Shown piece by piece: positions 16,800 through 25,671 of a stretch of 64,000 bases of DNA; the first letter of the stretch is position 1, and the number at the start of each line of letters is the position of its first letter. The notes under the pieces were generated by a model. It was not told where the DNA came from. It searched no databases and was given only the letters and a program-made list of their open reading frames with translations. Location of the stretch: the NCBI GenBank assembly GCA_017938145.1, contig JAGBCB010000021.1:1-64000 (forward strand). Reading direction: 5' to 3'. The stretch is from Lachnospiraceae bacterium (GTDB lineage: Bacteria > Bacillota > Clostridia > Lachnospirales > Lachnospiraceae). The position numbers were made by a program, and so were the translations under genes.

Positions 16800-17690
16800 A
16801 TGGAACTTAGGAATCTAACTACATTTATTCAGGTTGCCGAGCTCGGAAGTTTTACAAAAGCCGCCGAACAGCTGGGCTATTCCCAATCAACAATTTCCTT
16901 TCAAATCAAACAGTTGGAGGACGAACTGGACTGTTTATTGTTTGAAAGAATCAATCATACCATCACCCTTACCGAGCGTGGGCATGAGCTCATCTCCTAT
17001 GCCCATCAGATTCTTTCCCTTACGGAAGAATTTAAAGAAAACCTGACCAAAGAACAGGATTGTTCCGGACACATTCACATTGTTACTCCGGATTCTGTAT
17101 GCGAGGAAATGATTTCCTCCCACTATATGGATTTCCACAAAAAGCATCCTGCTATTTCCATTAAGTTTACCACAGCGGACACTTCCGTCATGTTTGATAT
17201 GCTGGACCATAACGAAGCCGATGCTATCATTACACTGGACAGCCACTCGTACCGTAATGACTATGTCATTGCGAAAGAACAGCTGCTTTCCATGCATTTT
17301 GTTACCAATGCGAAATCTAAATTTGCCGGCATGAAAAATCTGAAAATAGCAGACATTATCAACGAGCCTTTCATCTTAACCGAATATGGCCAGGGTTACA
17401 GAAGGGTTTTCGATAAAGAGCTGGCAAAAAAATCGTTGGATATTACTCCGGTGCTTGAAATCGGACGAACCGATATTATTACTTCTATTCTGGCGCAAAG
17501 TAATATGATTTCCTATCTTCCGGACTTCGTTACAAAACCTCTGATTGAATCGGGAAGCCTTTGCTATCTTGATGTAACCGACATGAACATCGATATTTGG
17601 AAGCAGTTAATCTATCACAAAAACAAGTGGATTTCCAAGAGTCTGAAAACATTTATTGAATATGTAAAAGCAGTTGAATTTTCTAACTAA
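16800..17690 (+). CDS. LysR-family transcriptional regulator
   Basis: A 296-residue regulator. The N-terminal winged helix is canonical (LTTFIQVAELGSFTKAAEQL, then QSTISFQIKQLEDELDCLLF). The effector domain starts near residue 90 (GHIHIVTPDSVCEEMISSHY). It diverges from the sodium:solute symporter gene, the usual arrangement for a LysR regulator and its target. The inducer is unknown. A bidirectional terminator follows six bases after the stop. Confidence 0.93.
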   Translation: MELRNLTTFIQVAELGSFTKAAEQLGYSQSTISFQIKQLEDELDCLLFERINHTITLTERGHELISYAHQILSLTEEFKENLTKEQDCSGHIHIVTPDSVCEEMISSHYMDFHKKHPAISIKFTTADTSVMFDMLDHNEADAIITLDSHSYRNDYVIAKEQLLSMHFVTNAKSKFAGMKNLKIADIINEPFILTEYGQGYRRVFDKELAKKSLDITPVLEIGRTDIITSILAQSNMISYLPDFVTKPLIESGSLCYLDVTDMNIDIWKQLIYHKNKWISKSLKTFIEYVKAVEFSN

Positions 17691-17695
17691 TACAT

Positions 17696-17733
17696 AAAAA
17701 GGTCTGTAACCTCGAAAAGTTACAGACCTTTTT
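17696..17733. terminator. bidirectional terminator between lysR and pncB
   Basis: A stem AAGGTCTGTAAC/GTTACAGACCTT with an eight-base loop is flanked by A-run and T-run, serving both the plus-strand LysR gene and the minus-strand pncB gene that converge here. Confidence 0.9.
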
Positions 17734-17734
17734 T

Positions 17735-19186
17735 CTACTTGCTGCATTCATGTAACAGCCCCATCTTTAATTCAAACATCGCCGGACTCATATCCAGGTA
17801 ATGCGGGTGGGAGTTTTCAAAACGCTGCTCCTCCTGCCAGATTTCATTATCCAGCTGATGACGCACATATTTGCGGATGTCATCCAGCTTCGGAAGCTCA
17901 TATACCAGCTCGCCCTCTTTAAAAATCTGCTGATGCAGGTTCTTAAAGGTGCAATCCTCGAAGCATCGGTTCTTCCAGTATTTCAGTGGGTCCACATAAC
18001 GCACCGGTGCGGAGGTGTCAATTACTTCCCCCTTCACGGTTAAATAATCGGCTACTGCCTTGCCGTCCTTGTCATACACACGGTACAATTCCTTAATCCC
18101 CGGATTTGTTATCTTTTCCACCGTTTCGGAAATCTTGATTTTCGGTTGGAATTCTCCGTCTTTCTTTACAGCCACCAGCTTATACACCGCACCAAATACC
18201 GGATTAGTGGAGGAAGTAATCAGTTTTTCGCCCACGCCGTAACTGTCGATTAATGCTCCCTGACGGTTTAAGGAATGAATGGTATATTCATCCAAGCCGT
18301 TGGATGCCACAATAATACAGTCTGTAAGGCCGGCTTCATCCAGTTGCTTTCTTGCTTCCTTGGAAAGATACGCCAAGTCACCGGAATCTAAACGGATACC
18401 TTTTAACCGGCAACCCTTAGGCTCTAAAATTTCTTTTGCCACACGGATCGCATTTGGCACACCGCTTTTTAATACATCATAGGTATCCACCAAGAGCACA
18501 GTAGAATTCGGATAGCTTTCCGCATATGCCTTAAAGGCCTCATATTCACTGTCGAAAGACATGACCCAGCTGTGAGCCATGGTACCGGAAATCGGAATGC
18601 CAAACATTTTTCCTGCCAGCACCGTTGCCGTACCGGCAGCACCACCGATATAGGCAGCTCTGGCACCATACACTGCCGCATCCACATTATGGGCACGACG
18701 GGCACCAAAATCAGACACCGGCTTACCTTTTGCCGCACGGACAATGCGGTTGGTCTTGGTAGCAATCAGGGACTGATGGTTAATTTCCAATAAAATAGCG
18801 GTTTCAATGAGCTGGGCATCAATGAGAGGCGCCACTACCGTCATAATCGGTTCATTTGGGAACATAACCGTGCCTTCCGGCATAGCATAAATATCGCCAC
18901 GGAATTTAAAGTTTAATAAGTACTGCAGAAATTCTTCCGTAAATAAGTTTCTGGAGCGAAGGTATTCTATATCATCCTCAGAAAAATGGAGATTCTGAAT
19001 ATATTCCACCACCTGCTCTAAACCGGCAAAAATGGCAAAACCGGCATTATCCGGATTCTTACGATAAAATACATCAAAGGCAACTACCGTATCCTGTTCC
19101 CCTTGATTTAAATAGCCATTGGACATGGTCAGTTCGTACATGTCCATGACCATGGATATATTTCTTTCGTTAAATTGTGTACTCAT
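17735..19186 (-). CDS. pncB: nicotinate phosphoribosyltransferase
   Basis: This enzyme makes nicotinate mononucleotide from nicotinate and PRPP using ATP, the key step of the Preiss-Handler NAD salvage route. The 483 residues carry MYELTMSNGYL near the start, SDFGARRAHNVDAAVYGARAAYIGG with the catalytic His region, GTMAHSWVMSF, and the phosphate-binding LDSGDLAYLSKEARK. The length fits the Gram-positive form. It is 48 bases downstream of a nicotinamidase that supplies nicotinate, so the pair converts nicotinamide to NaMN. Confidence 0.95.
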   Translation of the reverse strand: MSTQFNERNISMVMDMYELTMSNGYLNQGEQDTVVAFDVFYRKNPDNAGFAIFAGLEQVVEYIQNLHFSEDDIEYLRSRNLFTEEFLQYLLNFKFRGDIYAMPEGTVMFPNEPIMTVVAPLIDAQLIETAILLEINHQSLIATKTNRIVRAAKGKPVSDFGARRAHNVDAAVYGARAAYIGGAAGTATVLAGKMFGIPISGTMAHSWVMSFDSEYEAFKAYAESYPNSTVLLVDTYDVLKSGVPNAIRVAKEILEPKGCRLKGIRLDSGDLAYLSKEARKQLDEAGLTDCIIVASNGLDEYTIHSLNRQGALIDSYGVGEKLITSSTNPVFGAVYKLVAVKKDGEFQPKIKISETVEKITNPGIKELYRVYDKDGKAVADYLTVKGEVIDTSAPVRYVDPLKYWKNRCFEDCTFKNLHQQIFKEGELVYELPKLDDIRKYVRHQLDNEIWQEEQRFENSHPHYLDMSPAMFELKMGLLHECSK

Positions 19187-19234
19187 GACATTTCCTCATC
19201 TCCTGGTTTTATTTTGTACTACGCAAGTAGAATA

Positions 19235-19759
19235 TCATTCATTGCATACCTTTACCTGGCACATTTTCATGGCAGACAGGGCATTTAAGTGACTCTCCGG
19301 CGTAACTCCGGCACAACAGGAAGCATCCACAGTTACCGGCACTTCCGTCAGGTTAGCCTTAATTACAAAAGCATTGGAGATAACGCAGATATCGGTACAA
19401 AGGCCACACAACTCGATTTCCTCAATTTCATCTTTTGCATTTTCTTCCACCAGATACTTTGCCAATTCCACACTGCCAAAGGTTGGCTTATTAAAAATCT
19501 TCTTTCCCTTACATAAATCATCCAGCTCTCCTGCCAGCTCCCATCCCCAGGTTCCTTCGATGCAATGCTCCACCGGAAGATTCTTTCCCTCCTGGGTTGC
19601 CATATAATCTGCCTGATGGGTGTCCTTCGTGTAAATAATTGTACCTTCAAAATTCTTTACCTTTTCAATTACCTTAGGCAAAATTGCTTCCGCCTCTTTG
19701 GTTCCAAGACTTCCTGTGATGAAATCATTCTGCATATCCACAACAATCAAATATTTCAT
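19235..19759 (-). CDS. pncA: nicotinamidase / cysteine hydrolase
   Basis: A 174-residue isochorismatase-fold hydrolase. The catalytic triad is visible: Asp9 in VVDMQNDF, the Lys in IFNKPTFGS, and the nucleophile Cys in GLCTDICVISNAF; metal-ligand-like residues occur in KDTHQADY and EHCIEG. With pncB directly downstream, hydrolysis of nicotinamide to nicotinate is the natural role. The ribosome site AAGGAGG is seven bases before the ATG. No NAD-responsive operator was recognised upstream. Confidence 0.88.
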   Translation of the reverse strand: MKYLIVVDMQNDFITGSLGTKEAEAILPKVIEKVKNFEGTIIYTKDTHQADYMATQEGKNLPVEHCIEGTWGWELAGELDDLCKGKKIFNKPTFGSVELAKYLVEENAKDEIEEIELCGLCTDICVISNAFVIKANLTEVPVTVDASCCAGVTPESHLNALSAMKMCQVKVCNE

Positions 19760-19852
19760 AAATGTTATCCTCCTTATTCCCCTGTTGAAACCACTGAGTT
19801 ACGTTACTTTGTCAAAACTATACCATTTCAATTTATTTTTTTCAATAGCATC

Positions 19853-19881
19853 TTGCATCAAATTAGGAATGGGACTATAAT
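19853..19881 (+). promoter_or_regulatory. azlCD promoter
   Basis: Plus-strand TTGCAT (19853-19858), a 17-base spacer and consensus TATAAT (19876-19881), 31 bases before the azlC ATG. Confidence 0.7.
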
Positions 19882-19912
19882 TCATAACAAATCTTTTACT
19901 AAAGGTGACATC

Positions 19913-20653
19913 ATGAAGACTTATTCGCTAAAACAAAATAAATCAGCCATCGTTCAGGGTTTTCGTGACGGTATTCCCATCGGCCTCGGTTATTTCGCCG
20001 TAGCCTTTTCCCTCGGCATTGCTGCTAAAAACGCAGGACTCACGCCCTTTCAGGCCTTTTTGACCAGTGCCCTGTGTCACGCTTCCGCCGGAGAATATGC
20101 CGGCTTTACGGTAATTGCCGCTGCCGCTTCTTTTTTAGAAATGGCAACCATCACGCTGATTGCCAATGCCAGATATCTTCTCATGAGCTGTGCCATGAGC
20201 CAGCGCATTGACAGGGAGATGCCGTTTTTCCACCGTTTGATTATGTCCTTTTTCATTACAGACGAGCTGTTCGGTATTGCCATTGCAAGACCGGGATATT
20301 TAAACCCATGGTACTCTTATGGTGCCATTTTATTTGCTTCCCCGTGCTGGGCTGTGGGCACCGCCCTTGGAGCCATTGCCGGAAATCTGCTGCCGCTGCG
20401 CTTGGTCAGCGCCTTCAGCGTTGCTTTGTACGGTATGTTCCTTGCCATCTTTATTCCACCGGCAAGAAAAAATAAGGTTATTTTAGGGATTGTGGTGCTT
20501 TGCTTTGTATGCAGCGGCCTGGCCTCTGTTCTTCCGGTAATTTCTGCCTGGTCCGAAGGAACCCGCACTATCATCCTTACGCTGATTATTTCCGCCGGAG
20601 CAGCTCTCCTGTTCCCAAGAAAAACGGACGAGGAGGTACCAGCCCATGAATAA
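19913..20653 (+). CDS. azlC: AzlC-family branched-chain amino acid exporter, large subunit
   Basis: A 246-residue membrane protein with about eight helices. The family signature FRDGIPIGLGYFAVAFSLGI is near the N-terminus, followed by LTPFQAFLTSALCHASAGEYA. AzlC with AzlD forms an exporter for branched-chain amino acids and analogues. The start at 19913 follows AAGGTG and is the first Met after the promoter; the reading frame is open further upstream but without support. Its end overlaps azlD by eight bases, implying coupled translation. Confidence 0.92.
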   Translation: MKTYSLKQNKSAIVQGFRDGIPIGLGYFAVAFSLGIAAKNAGLTPFQAFLTSALCHASAGEYAGFTVIAAAASFLEMATITLIANARYLLMSCAMSQRIDREMPFFHRLIMSFFITDELFGIAIARPGYLNPWYSYGAILFASPCWAVGTALGAIAGNLLPLRLVSAFSVALYGMFLAIFIPPARKNKVILGIVVLCFVCSGLASVLPVISAWSEGTRTIILTLIISAGAALLFPRKTDEEVPAHE

Positions 20654-20948
20654 AAACTATATTTATATTCTCATCATGGCAGGCGTATCCTTTCTGATTC
20701 GTGCCTTGCCGATGACCTTATTCCGCAAGCAAATAAAAAGCAAGTTTATACAGTCATTTTTATACTATGTGCCTTATGTCACTCTTTCCGTTATGACCTT
20801 CCCGGCCATTGTAAACGCCACCCAAAATAAAATCTCCGGTGTGGCGGCTCTGGTAGTTGGCATTCTGGCTGCATGGTTTGGCGCAGATTTGTTCAAAACT
20901 GCTGTTGCCTGTTGCGGCGTCGTGTTTTTACTGGAGTTATTTATGTAA
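20646..20948 (+). CDS. azlD: AzlD-family branched-chain amino acid exporter, small subunit
   Basis: A 100-residue protein with three or four membrane helices and the AzlD pattern SFLIRALPMTLFRKQI followed by FLYYVPYVTLSVMTFPAI. It is the partner of AzlC, overlapping that gene by eight bases; GGAGG precedes the start inside azlC. A terminator follows at 20962. Confidence 0.92.
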   Translation: MNKNYIYILIMAGVSFLIRALPMTLFRKQIKSKFIQSFLYYVPYVTLSVMTFPAIVNATQNKISGVAALVVGILAAWFGADLFKTAVACCGVVFLLELFM

Positions 20949-20961
20949 TGATACAATTATT

Positions 20962-21000
20962 AAAGAGGTATCCCAAAATTCGGAATACCTCTTTCTTTTA
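20962..21000 (+). terminator. azlCD terminator
   Basis: A ten-base stem AAAGAGGTAT/ATACCTCTTT (20962-20971 with 20985-20994) followed by a T-rich tail. Confidence 0.88.
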
Positions 21001-21029
21001 TGCTCATCATTTATTTACGTTAAAACTCT

Positions 21030-21374
21030 CTACAGTAATACTGTATATCCCACCCGTTCAATTTTACTCTTAATCAGTTCATCCTCCACATCCTCTGCAT
21101 AAGATACGGTAAGTATACCTGTTTTCAGATTCACACTGCCGGACACTCCCTGAATATCATTTACAATTTCTTCTACTCTTGCCTTGCAGTGTTCACAGTG
21201 CATGCCTTCTACCCGGAATGTTTTTTGGTAAATCACCTTGGAAAGCTTTTTCTTTTTCGGCTTATAGTCTGCACTGCCACAGCATCCACCCTTTCTTGCG
21301 AAGTATTTTACTGTAGCCCGGATACCGAAAAATAAAGCTACCACTAAGATTGCTATAATAATACCGTCTGTCAT
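21030..21374 (-). CDS. membrane-anchored heavy-metal-associated (HMA) protein with FeoB-associated-like N-terminus
   Basis: A 114-residue two-part protein. Residues 1-40 have a membrane helix followed by a Cys-rich patch (FARKGGCCGSADYK), resembling the small FeoB-associated proteins. Residues about 50-114 form an HMA domain with the metal-binding MHCEHC and the usual beta-alpha-beta pattern (FRVEGMHCEHCKARVEEIV, ending RVGYTVLL). The first metal-motif residue before Cys is His where Thr or Ser is common. It is the last gene of the iron-box operon; a role in holding or passing a transition metal is inferred. Confidence 0.78.
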   Translation of the reverse strand: MTDGIIIAILVVALFFGIRATVKYFARKGGCCGSADYKPKKKKLSKVIYQKTFRVEGMHCEHCKARVEEIVNDIQGVSGSVNLKTGILTVSYAEDVEDELIKSKIERVGYTVLL

Positions 21375-21403
21375 TGTTCCCTACTCCTTCCCTCTATCCT
21401 TTA

Positions 21404-21793
21404 CTATCCTTCCGCTTCCTCCAGGGTCTTCACACCAAAAAGAAAATATACGATATGAAATACCCAAACACAACCAAGTATGATACACGGCACATACAAT
21501 GCCTTCATTAACATCATAACAAATCCGAATCCCATAAGCAATGTAACAGTTGTCATAACCCGACGCTTTGCTGCCGGAGTCATACCCTTACCCTGTACAT
21601 AACTTTCTAAATTATCCTTATACAGCTTTGTCCCGATAAACCAATGATGCAGCTTTTCCGAGCTTTTCGCAAAGCCAAAGGCTGCCAGCATCAAAAACGG
21701 AAAGGACGGTAACAGCGGCACTACCGCACCCACAGCGCCAAGTCCCAAACCGATACAACCAATCAACAGCCAAATCAATTTTTTTATGCCCAT
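21404..21793 (-). CDS. YbaN-family (DUF454) membrane protein
   Basis: A 129-residue protein with three or four membrane helices and the DUF454/YbaN pattern: LGAVGAVVPLLPSFPFLMLAAFGFAKSSEKLHHW, of which PLLPSFPFLMLA is the strongest part, then YVQGKGMTPAAKRRVM. The function of the family is unknown, but it often accompanies transport or haem genes. Its start overlaps the end of the ABC gene upstream by ten bases. Confidence 0.85.
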   Translation of the reverse strand: MGIKKLIWLLIGCIGLGLGAVGAVVPLLPSFPFLMLAAFGFAKSSEKLHHWFIGTKLYKDNLESYVQGKGMTPAAKRRVMTTVTLLMGFGFVMMLMKALYVPCIILGCVWVFHIVYFLFGVKTLEEAEG

Positions 21794-23472
21794 AATTTTC
21801 CTCCCTCCATATGGTAAATCCGGTCTGCAATAGACATAGTGGATTCCCGATGCGAAACCAAAATGATACTCTTTTTACTTTTCTGCTCCTTCAATGCATT
21901 TAATATAATACCTTCGTTAATGCTGTCTACATTGCTGGTCGGCTCATCCAGTAAAATCAGTGCGCTGCCCCGAAGGAATGCCCGGGCCAGACCGATACGC
22001 TGCTTTTCTCCAGCAGAAAGATTATCCCCCAGTGCACCCACCCGGGACTGATAGCCTTCCGGCAGGGAAAGAATAAAGTCATGCACCGAAGCAAGCTTAC
22101 ATGCCTCCTCCAGTTCCTCCTTCATAGCATCCGGCTTTGCAATACGCAGGTTTTCTTCAATTGTTTCATCAAACAAATAAGTCACCTGGCTTACCATGGT
22201 TACGTTATCAAGCAGGCTCTCGGAATCAATAACATCAATGTCGGCTCCGTTATATAATATTTCACCCTGATTCTTTTTCCAAAACCGCAGAAGAAGCTTT
22301 AACAAGGTGGATTTTCCACAGCCGCTCTCTCCGACGATGCCGATAATTTCGCCCTGTTCTGCATGCATGCAGATGTCGGAAAGCACCTGCGTCTGCCCAT
22401 CATAGGAAAAGGAGAGATTCTTCACTTCTAAATTATTGTAGACCATGTCTTTGCCGTCTATTACCGGCTGCACCGCCGGTTCTTCCGCCAACAGATTTAA
22501 TACACGGTCACCGGAGGCAAAGGTCTGGGTCAGATTCCCCGGTAACGCCGAAATGGCAATTACAGGTCCAAAGGAACCGAACACTGCCACCACTCCAATA
22601 ATCATTCTTCCAATAGTCAGCATATCCTTTGTCACAAGCAAAATACCAACTGCCAGCGTAATAAGAATAAACAAGGACACGCAAAGCTCCGTAGCCGCCG
22701 CAGCCTTTGTGGTATCATGTTTCATTTTCTTTGTTTCCCCAAGCAGAACGTCGGAGCGGCGGTTCACTTCCGCTTCCCTCTCTGTCCCTGCATTATGCAG
22801 TACAATATCTTTAATTCCTTTGATGCTGTCCAGAAAATACGCGTTGAAGGAAGCAAATTCACTGCGGTAACGCACACCGGATTCCTTCAGCTTCCCGGAA
22901 GAAATCATGGGAACAACAATTCCCACCGTAACAAAGCCCACCAGTGCCACCAAGGCCAGCCACCAGCCGGATACTGTACCCACAAATACACATATACAGG
23001 AGGATACCAGTACAGCAATGCAGATTGGCGATATGGTATGGGCATAAAACACTTCCAGGGTTTCAATGTCAGAAGTGATCATGGCAATGATGCTGCCCTT
23101 CTGCTTGCTCTCCAGCTTTGCCGGACACAGGGTACGAAGCGCCCCAAAAATCTTATCCCTAAGCACCGCCAGCAGACGGAAAGCAATATAGTGGTTGCTG
23201 TACTGTTCCAGATAACGGAGCAGTCCCCGCAGCACACCACAGACAATGGTCAGTGTTACAATCACACCATAGGAAAGGGAAATTGCTTCCCCCAGTGCTT
23301 TGGCAATACCAACGGCGCCAAACAGCGTCACACCCATGGCACAAAGGAAACCCACGGACCCGTTAATCACTGCCAGCACCATAATATAAGCGAGACTTCC
23401 AAGCAAAAGGATGAGGCTTGCCATGATTTTCGCTCCGCTTCTGCGGACTGCTCTTTTTTCTTTATTTTTCAT
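21784..23472 (-). CDS. ABC half-transporter (permease plus ATPase), second subunit
   Basis: A 562-residue exporter-type subunit: six membrane helices in the first 320 residues, then an ATPase with Walker A GESGCGKSTLLK, signature LSAGEKQRIGLARAF, and Walker B ALILLDEPTS followed by the H-loop VSHRES. It overlaps the partner ABC gene by 11 bases, so the two very likely form a heterodimer. The plan resembles CydC/CydD and the siderophore-type IrtA/YbtP exporters-turned-importers. The substrate is not known; the iron-box promoter and HMA neighbour suggest metals, haem or a siderophore. Confidence 0.9.
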   Translation of the reverse strand: MKNKEKRAVRRSGAKIMASLILLLGSLAYIMVLAVINGSVGFLCAMGVTLFGAVGIAKALGEAISLSYGVIVTLTIVCGVLRGLLRYLEQYSNHYIAFRLLAVLRDKIFGALRTLCPAKLESKQKGSIIAMITSDIETLEVFYAHTISPICIAVLVSSCICVFVGTVSGWWLALVALVGFVTVGIVVPMISSGKLKESGVRYRSEFASFNAYFLDSIKGIKDIVLHNAGTEREAEVNRRSDVLLGETKKMKHDTTKAAAATELCVSLFILITLAVGILLVTKDMLTIGRMIIGVVAVFGSFGPVIAISALPGNLTQTFASGDRVLNLLAEEPAVQPVIDGKDMVYNNLEVKNLSFSYDGQTQVLSDICMHAEQGEIIGIVGESGCGKSTLLKLLLRFWKKNQGEILYNGADIDVIDSESLLDNVTMVSQVTYLFDETIEENLRIAKPDAMKEELEEACKLASVHDFILSLPEGYQSRVGALGDNLSAGEKQRIGLARAFLRGSALILLDEPTSNVDSINEGIILNALKEQKSKKSIILVSHRESTMSIADRIYHMEGGKLWA

Positions 23473-25195
23473 GCCCTACCTCCTCCAGTTTTTTCTGTGC
23501 CAGATACAGTGCCGCATAACCGCCGGCTGCCTGCATCAATTCTTCGTGAGTTCCGCACTCTTTTACTTCGCCCGACTCCATGAAATAAATCCGGTCTGCC
23601 GGAACCACATTAGCCAGACGGTGTGAAATTACAATGACCGACTTTGTCCGGGACAACGCCTTAATATTGGCCATAATAATCGCTTCACTTTCAATATCAA
23701 TGTTGCTGGTAGCTTCATCAAATATATAGATTTCTTTATCTGAAGCCAGATTCACTGCCAACGCCAGACGCTGCTTCTGCCCGCCGGAAATATTGCTGGC
23801 ATCTTCGGAAATCACTTTGTCAAGACCTCCGTTTTCCCTCACGAACGCTGCCAGATTCACCCGCTCCAGAGCCTCGTAAATTTCTGTTTCTGTAACCGCC
23901 GGCTTTGCCAATTGAAAATTAGCACGGATGGTTTCATTGAAAATATACGTATTATAGCTTACTACTGCCACATGGGAATAGTAGGACTCTCTGGAATAGT
24001 TCTCCAAAGCCTTTCCACCAACCAGAACCGTTCCGCTGTTTGGCCGGAAGGTACCGGACAGCATATGAACCACCGTGGATTTTCCGCAGCCGGATTCTCC
24101 CACAATGGCAGTCATGCCGGTTTTCGGAAATTCCATGGTTACATTTTTCAGCACATCTCTTTTTCCGTCATAAGAAAATGTCACCTGACTTACTTGAAGC
24201 TTTGTATCTGTAACCTCTTCTTCTCCCCATACCGGATCCGCCTGATCCAACAGGGAAAGTATCTTTGTTCCTGCACTGGCACCGTTCATTGCCACATGAA
24301 AGGCCGAACCGAAAGAGCGCAGAGGCAGGAAGAAATCCACCGCCACCAGAATCAGGAACAATGCCACCGCAGGGGACTGGCCCCGGTTAACCACGCCGAG
24401 TACCGCAAAGGCAATGCCCAGTCCGGCGCCGCCGTAAGCCACCAGATCCATAATCGTAGTACTGGCCAGCTGCATCACCAACACCTTCATGGTAATTTTG
24501 CGGAACTCCTCGGAGGACTCATTCATTTTCTTATGCTGTCTTTCATCGGCACAGAAAATCTTTAATTCCTTCAAACCCTGCACACTGTCCAGGAAACCGT
24601 CGCCCATGGAGGTATATTTACCCCAATACTTTGCAAAAATCTTCTTTGCATACTTGGAAACTGCCACAATGGACATAGGAATCAGAGGAACGCAAACAAG
24701 CAGAACCACTGCCACCCGCCAGTCCATCCACACAGTAATGCCAAATAGAATTATTGGTGCCAGCATGGCATAGAAAAACTGTGGAATATAGGAAGAATAA
24801 TATAAATCCAGCTGTTCCACACCCTCTAAAGCCACTTGAGTTAAACCGGCCATACTCAATCCATCCGTAGAACGGACTCCCAACTTTACAATTTTGTTGT
24901 ATACCCTTTCTCTCAGTTCCTTTTTAGCATTTCTTCCAAGCAGGTCCTTTAAATCACCGGTCAGCCTGGACGCTGTATAGCGGATTGCAATTCCCACAGC
25001 TGCCCCCACCGTTGGCCACAAAAACACAAGTGCTTCGCCGCTCTGGGAATCGTACTGCATAGCAAGACTGATTGCCCAGCAAATGCAGGCAGTAATACTG
25101 ACGTTGGCAAACAGCCCAAGCACCATCAGTCCCACCGTATAAAAAATGTACTTTTTGTTATCGCCCAACAGACGAAGTAACTTTTTATCAATCAT
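23462..25195 (-). CDS. ABC half-transporter (permease plus ATPase), first subunit
   Basis: A 577-residue subunit with an N-terminal six-helix domain (YIPQFFYAMLAPIILFGITV is one helix) and a C-terminal ATPase: Walker A GESGCGKSTVVH, signature NISGGQKQRLALAV, Walker B EIYIFDEATSNID, and H-loop VISHRLANV. It starts inside the YgbA-family gene (eight-base overlap) and ends inside the next ABC gene (11-base overlap). This tight coupling points to equal amounts of both subunits. Confidence 0.9.
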   Translation of the reverse strand: MIDKKLLRLLGDNKKYIFYTVGLMVLGLFANVSITACICWAISLAMQYDSQSGEALVFLWPTVGAAVGIAIRYTASRLTGDLKDLLGRNAKKELRERVYNKIVKLGVRSTDGLSMAGLTQVALEGVEQLDLYYSSYIPQFFYAMLAPIILFGITVWMDWRVAVVLLVCVPLIPMSIVAVSKYAKKIFAKYWGKYTSMGDGFLDSVQGLKELKIFCADERQHKKMNESSEEFRKITMKVLVMQLASTTIMDLVAYGGAGLGIAFAVLGVVNRGQSPAVALFLILVAVDFFLPLRSFGSAFHVAMNGASAGTKILSLLDQADPVWGEEEVTDTKLQVSQVTFSYDGKRDVLKNVTMEFPKTGMTAIVGESGCGKSTVVHMLSGTFRPNSGTVLVGGKALENYSRESYYSHVAVVSYNTYIFNETIRANFQLAKPAVTETEIYEALERVNLAAFVRENGGLDKVISEDASNISGGQKQRLALAVNLASDKEIYIFDEATSNIDIESEAIIMANIKALSRTKSVIVISHRLANVVPADRIYFMESGEVKECGTHEELMQAAGGYAALYLAQKKLEEVGHEK

Positions 25196-25523
25196 GTTCC
25201 AACGCCTTCCTTTCCTTTTTACTCTCTATCACGTGCCGGACTGCCAACATCGGATGATACAGTATCATCCTTGGTCCGGAAAACCGCATTACTTCCCTGA
25301 TTTTCTCCCGCATCTCCGGTTTATAGCAATGGACCTTGCAATTAGAGCAAAAGGTCTTTGTCTCCATAAACGGACACTTGTCACTGCGCAGCTTGGCATA
25401 GTCATCCAGCTTTGCACATTCTTCGCACAATCCGGTTTTCGTATGATGCTTTTTCTTACAATATAACCGTATCATCAGGGAAACCACTTCCTTTTCCCTT
25501 TCTCGTTTTTTACTTATGTTCAT
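25188..25523 (-). CDS. YgbA / nitrous oxide-stimulated promoter family protein
   Basis: A 111-residue protein with the pattern of PF11756: a basic N-terminus, YCKKKHHTKTGLCEECAKL, DKCPFMETKTFCSNCKVHCY and KIREVMRFSGPRMILYHPM. Six or seven cysteines in CxxC-like groups suggest bound metal or an Fe-S cluster; this is inference. In E. coli ygbA is induced by nitric oxide, but the biochemical role is unclear. Here it leads the ABC operon, so its job is probably linked to iron or metal handling or nitrosative stress. Confidence 0.85.
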   Translation of the reverse strand: MNISKKREREKEVVSLMIRLYCKKKHHTKTGLCEECAKLDDYAKLRSDKCPFMETKTFCSNCKVHCYKPEMREKIREVMRFSGPRMILYHPMLAVRHVIESKKERKALEHD

Positions 25524-25538
25524 CTCATTCCCTTTTTG

Positions 25539-25557
25539 TTAGTTTAGTCTAACTCGA
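25539..25557 (-). promoter_or_regulatory. candidate DtxR/IdeR-type iron box
   Basis: The 19 bases TTAGTTTAGTCTAACTCGA (plus strand) match the DtxR/IdeR consensus TTAGGTTAGGCTAACCTAA at 14 of 19 positions, including the core TTAG-N-CTAAC. The site starts directly after the -10 hexamer of the operon promoter, so a bound regulator would block RNA polymerase. No DtxR gene is in the window. Confidence 0.6.
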
Positions 25558-25586
25558 ATTATATATAACAAATCAAAATTAGTCAA
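25558..25586 (-). promoter_or_regulatory. promoter of the YgbA-ABC-YbaN-HMA operon
   Basis: Minus-strand TTGACT (25581-25586), a 17-base spacer and perfect TATAAT (25558-25563). A second small palindrome, TAGTCAAGACTA (25580-25591), covers the -35. The ATG of the first gene is 34 bases downstream. Confidence 0.85.
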
Positions 25587-25601
25587 GACTATATTTCTGG
25601 A

Positions 25602-25645
25602 ACAAAAAATAAGGAAGTATGCCGTAAAAACAAACATACTTCCTT
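25602..25645 (-). terminator. terminator downstream of the decayed DUF2798-like gene
   Basis: Minus-strand stem AAGGAAGTATG/CATACTTCCTT (25611-25621 with 25635-25645) followed by ATTTTTTG. It also isolates the iron-box operon promoter from upstream transcription. Confidence 0.85.
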
Positions 25646-25671
25646 CTGATTACCATTCCTGTGGTCGATTT

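Noticed and set aside
19565..19912. Long N-terminal extension of azlC
   Set aside because: It overlaps the pncA gene on the other strand and precedes the azlCD promoter; the ATG at 19913 has a ribosome site and matches the family start.
22717..23583. Long plus-strand reading frame antisense to the ABC genes
   Set aside because: A codon-bias shadow of a real minus-strand gene: no ribosome site and unrelated to any family.
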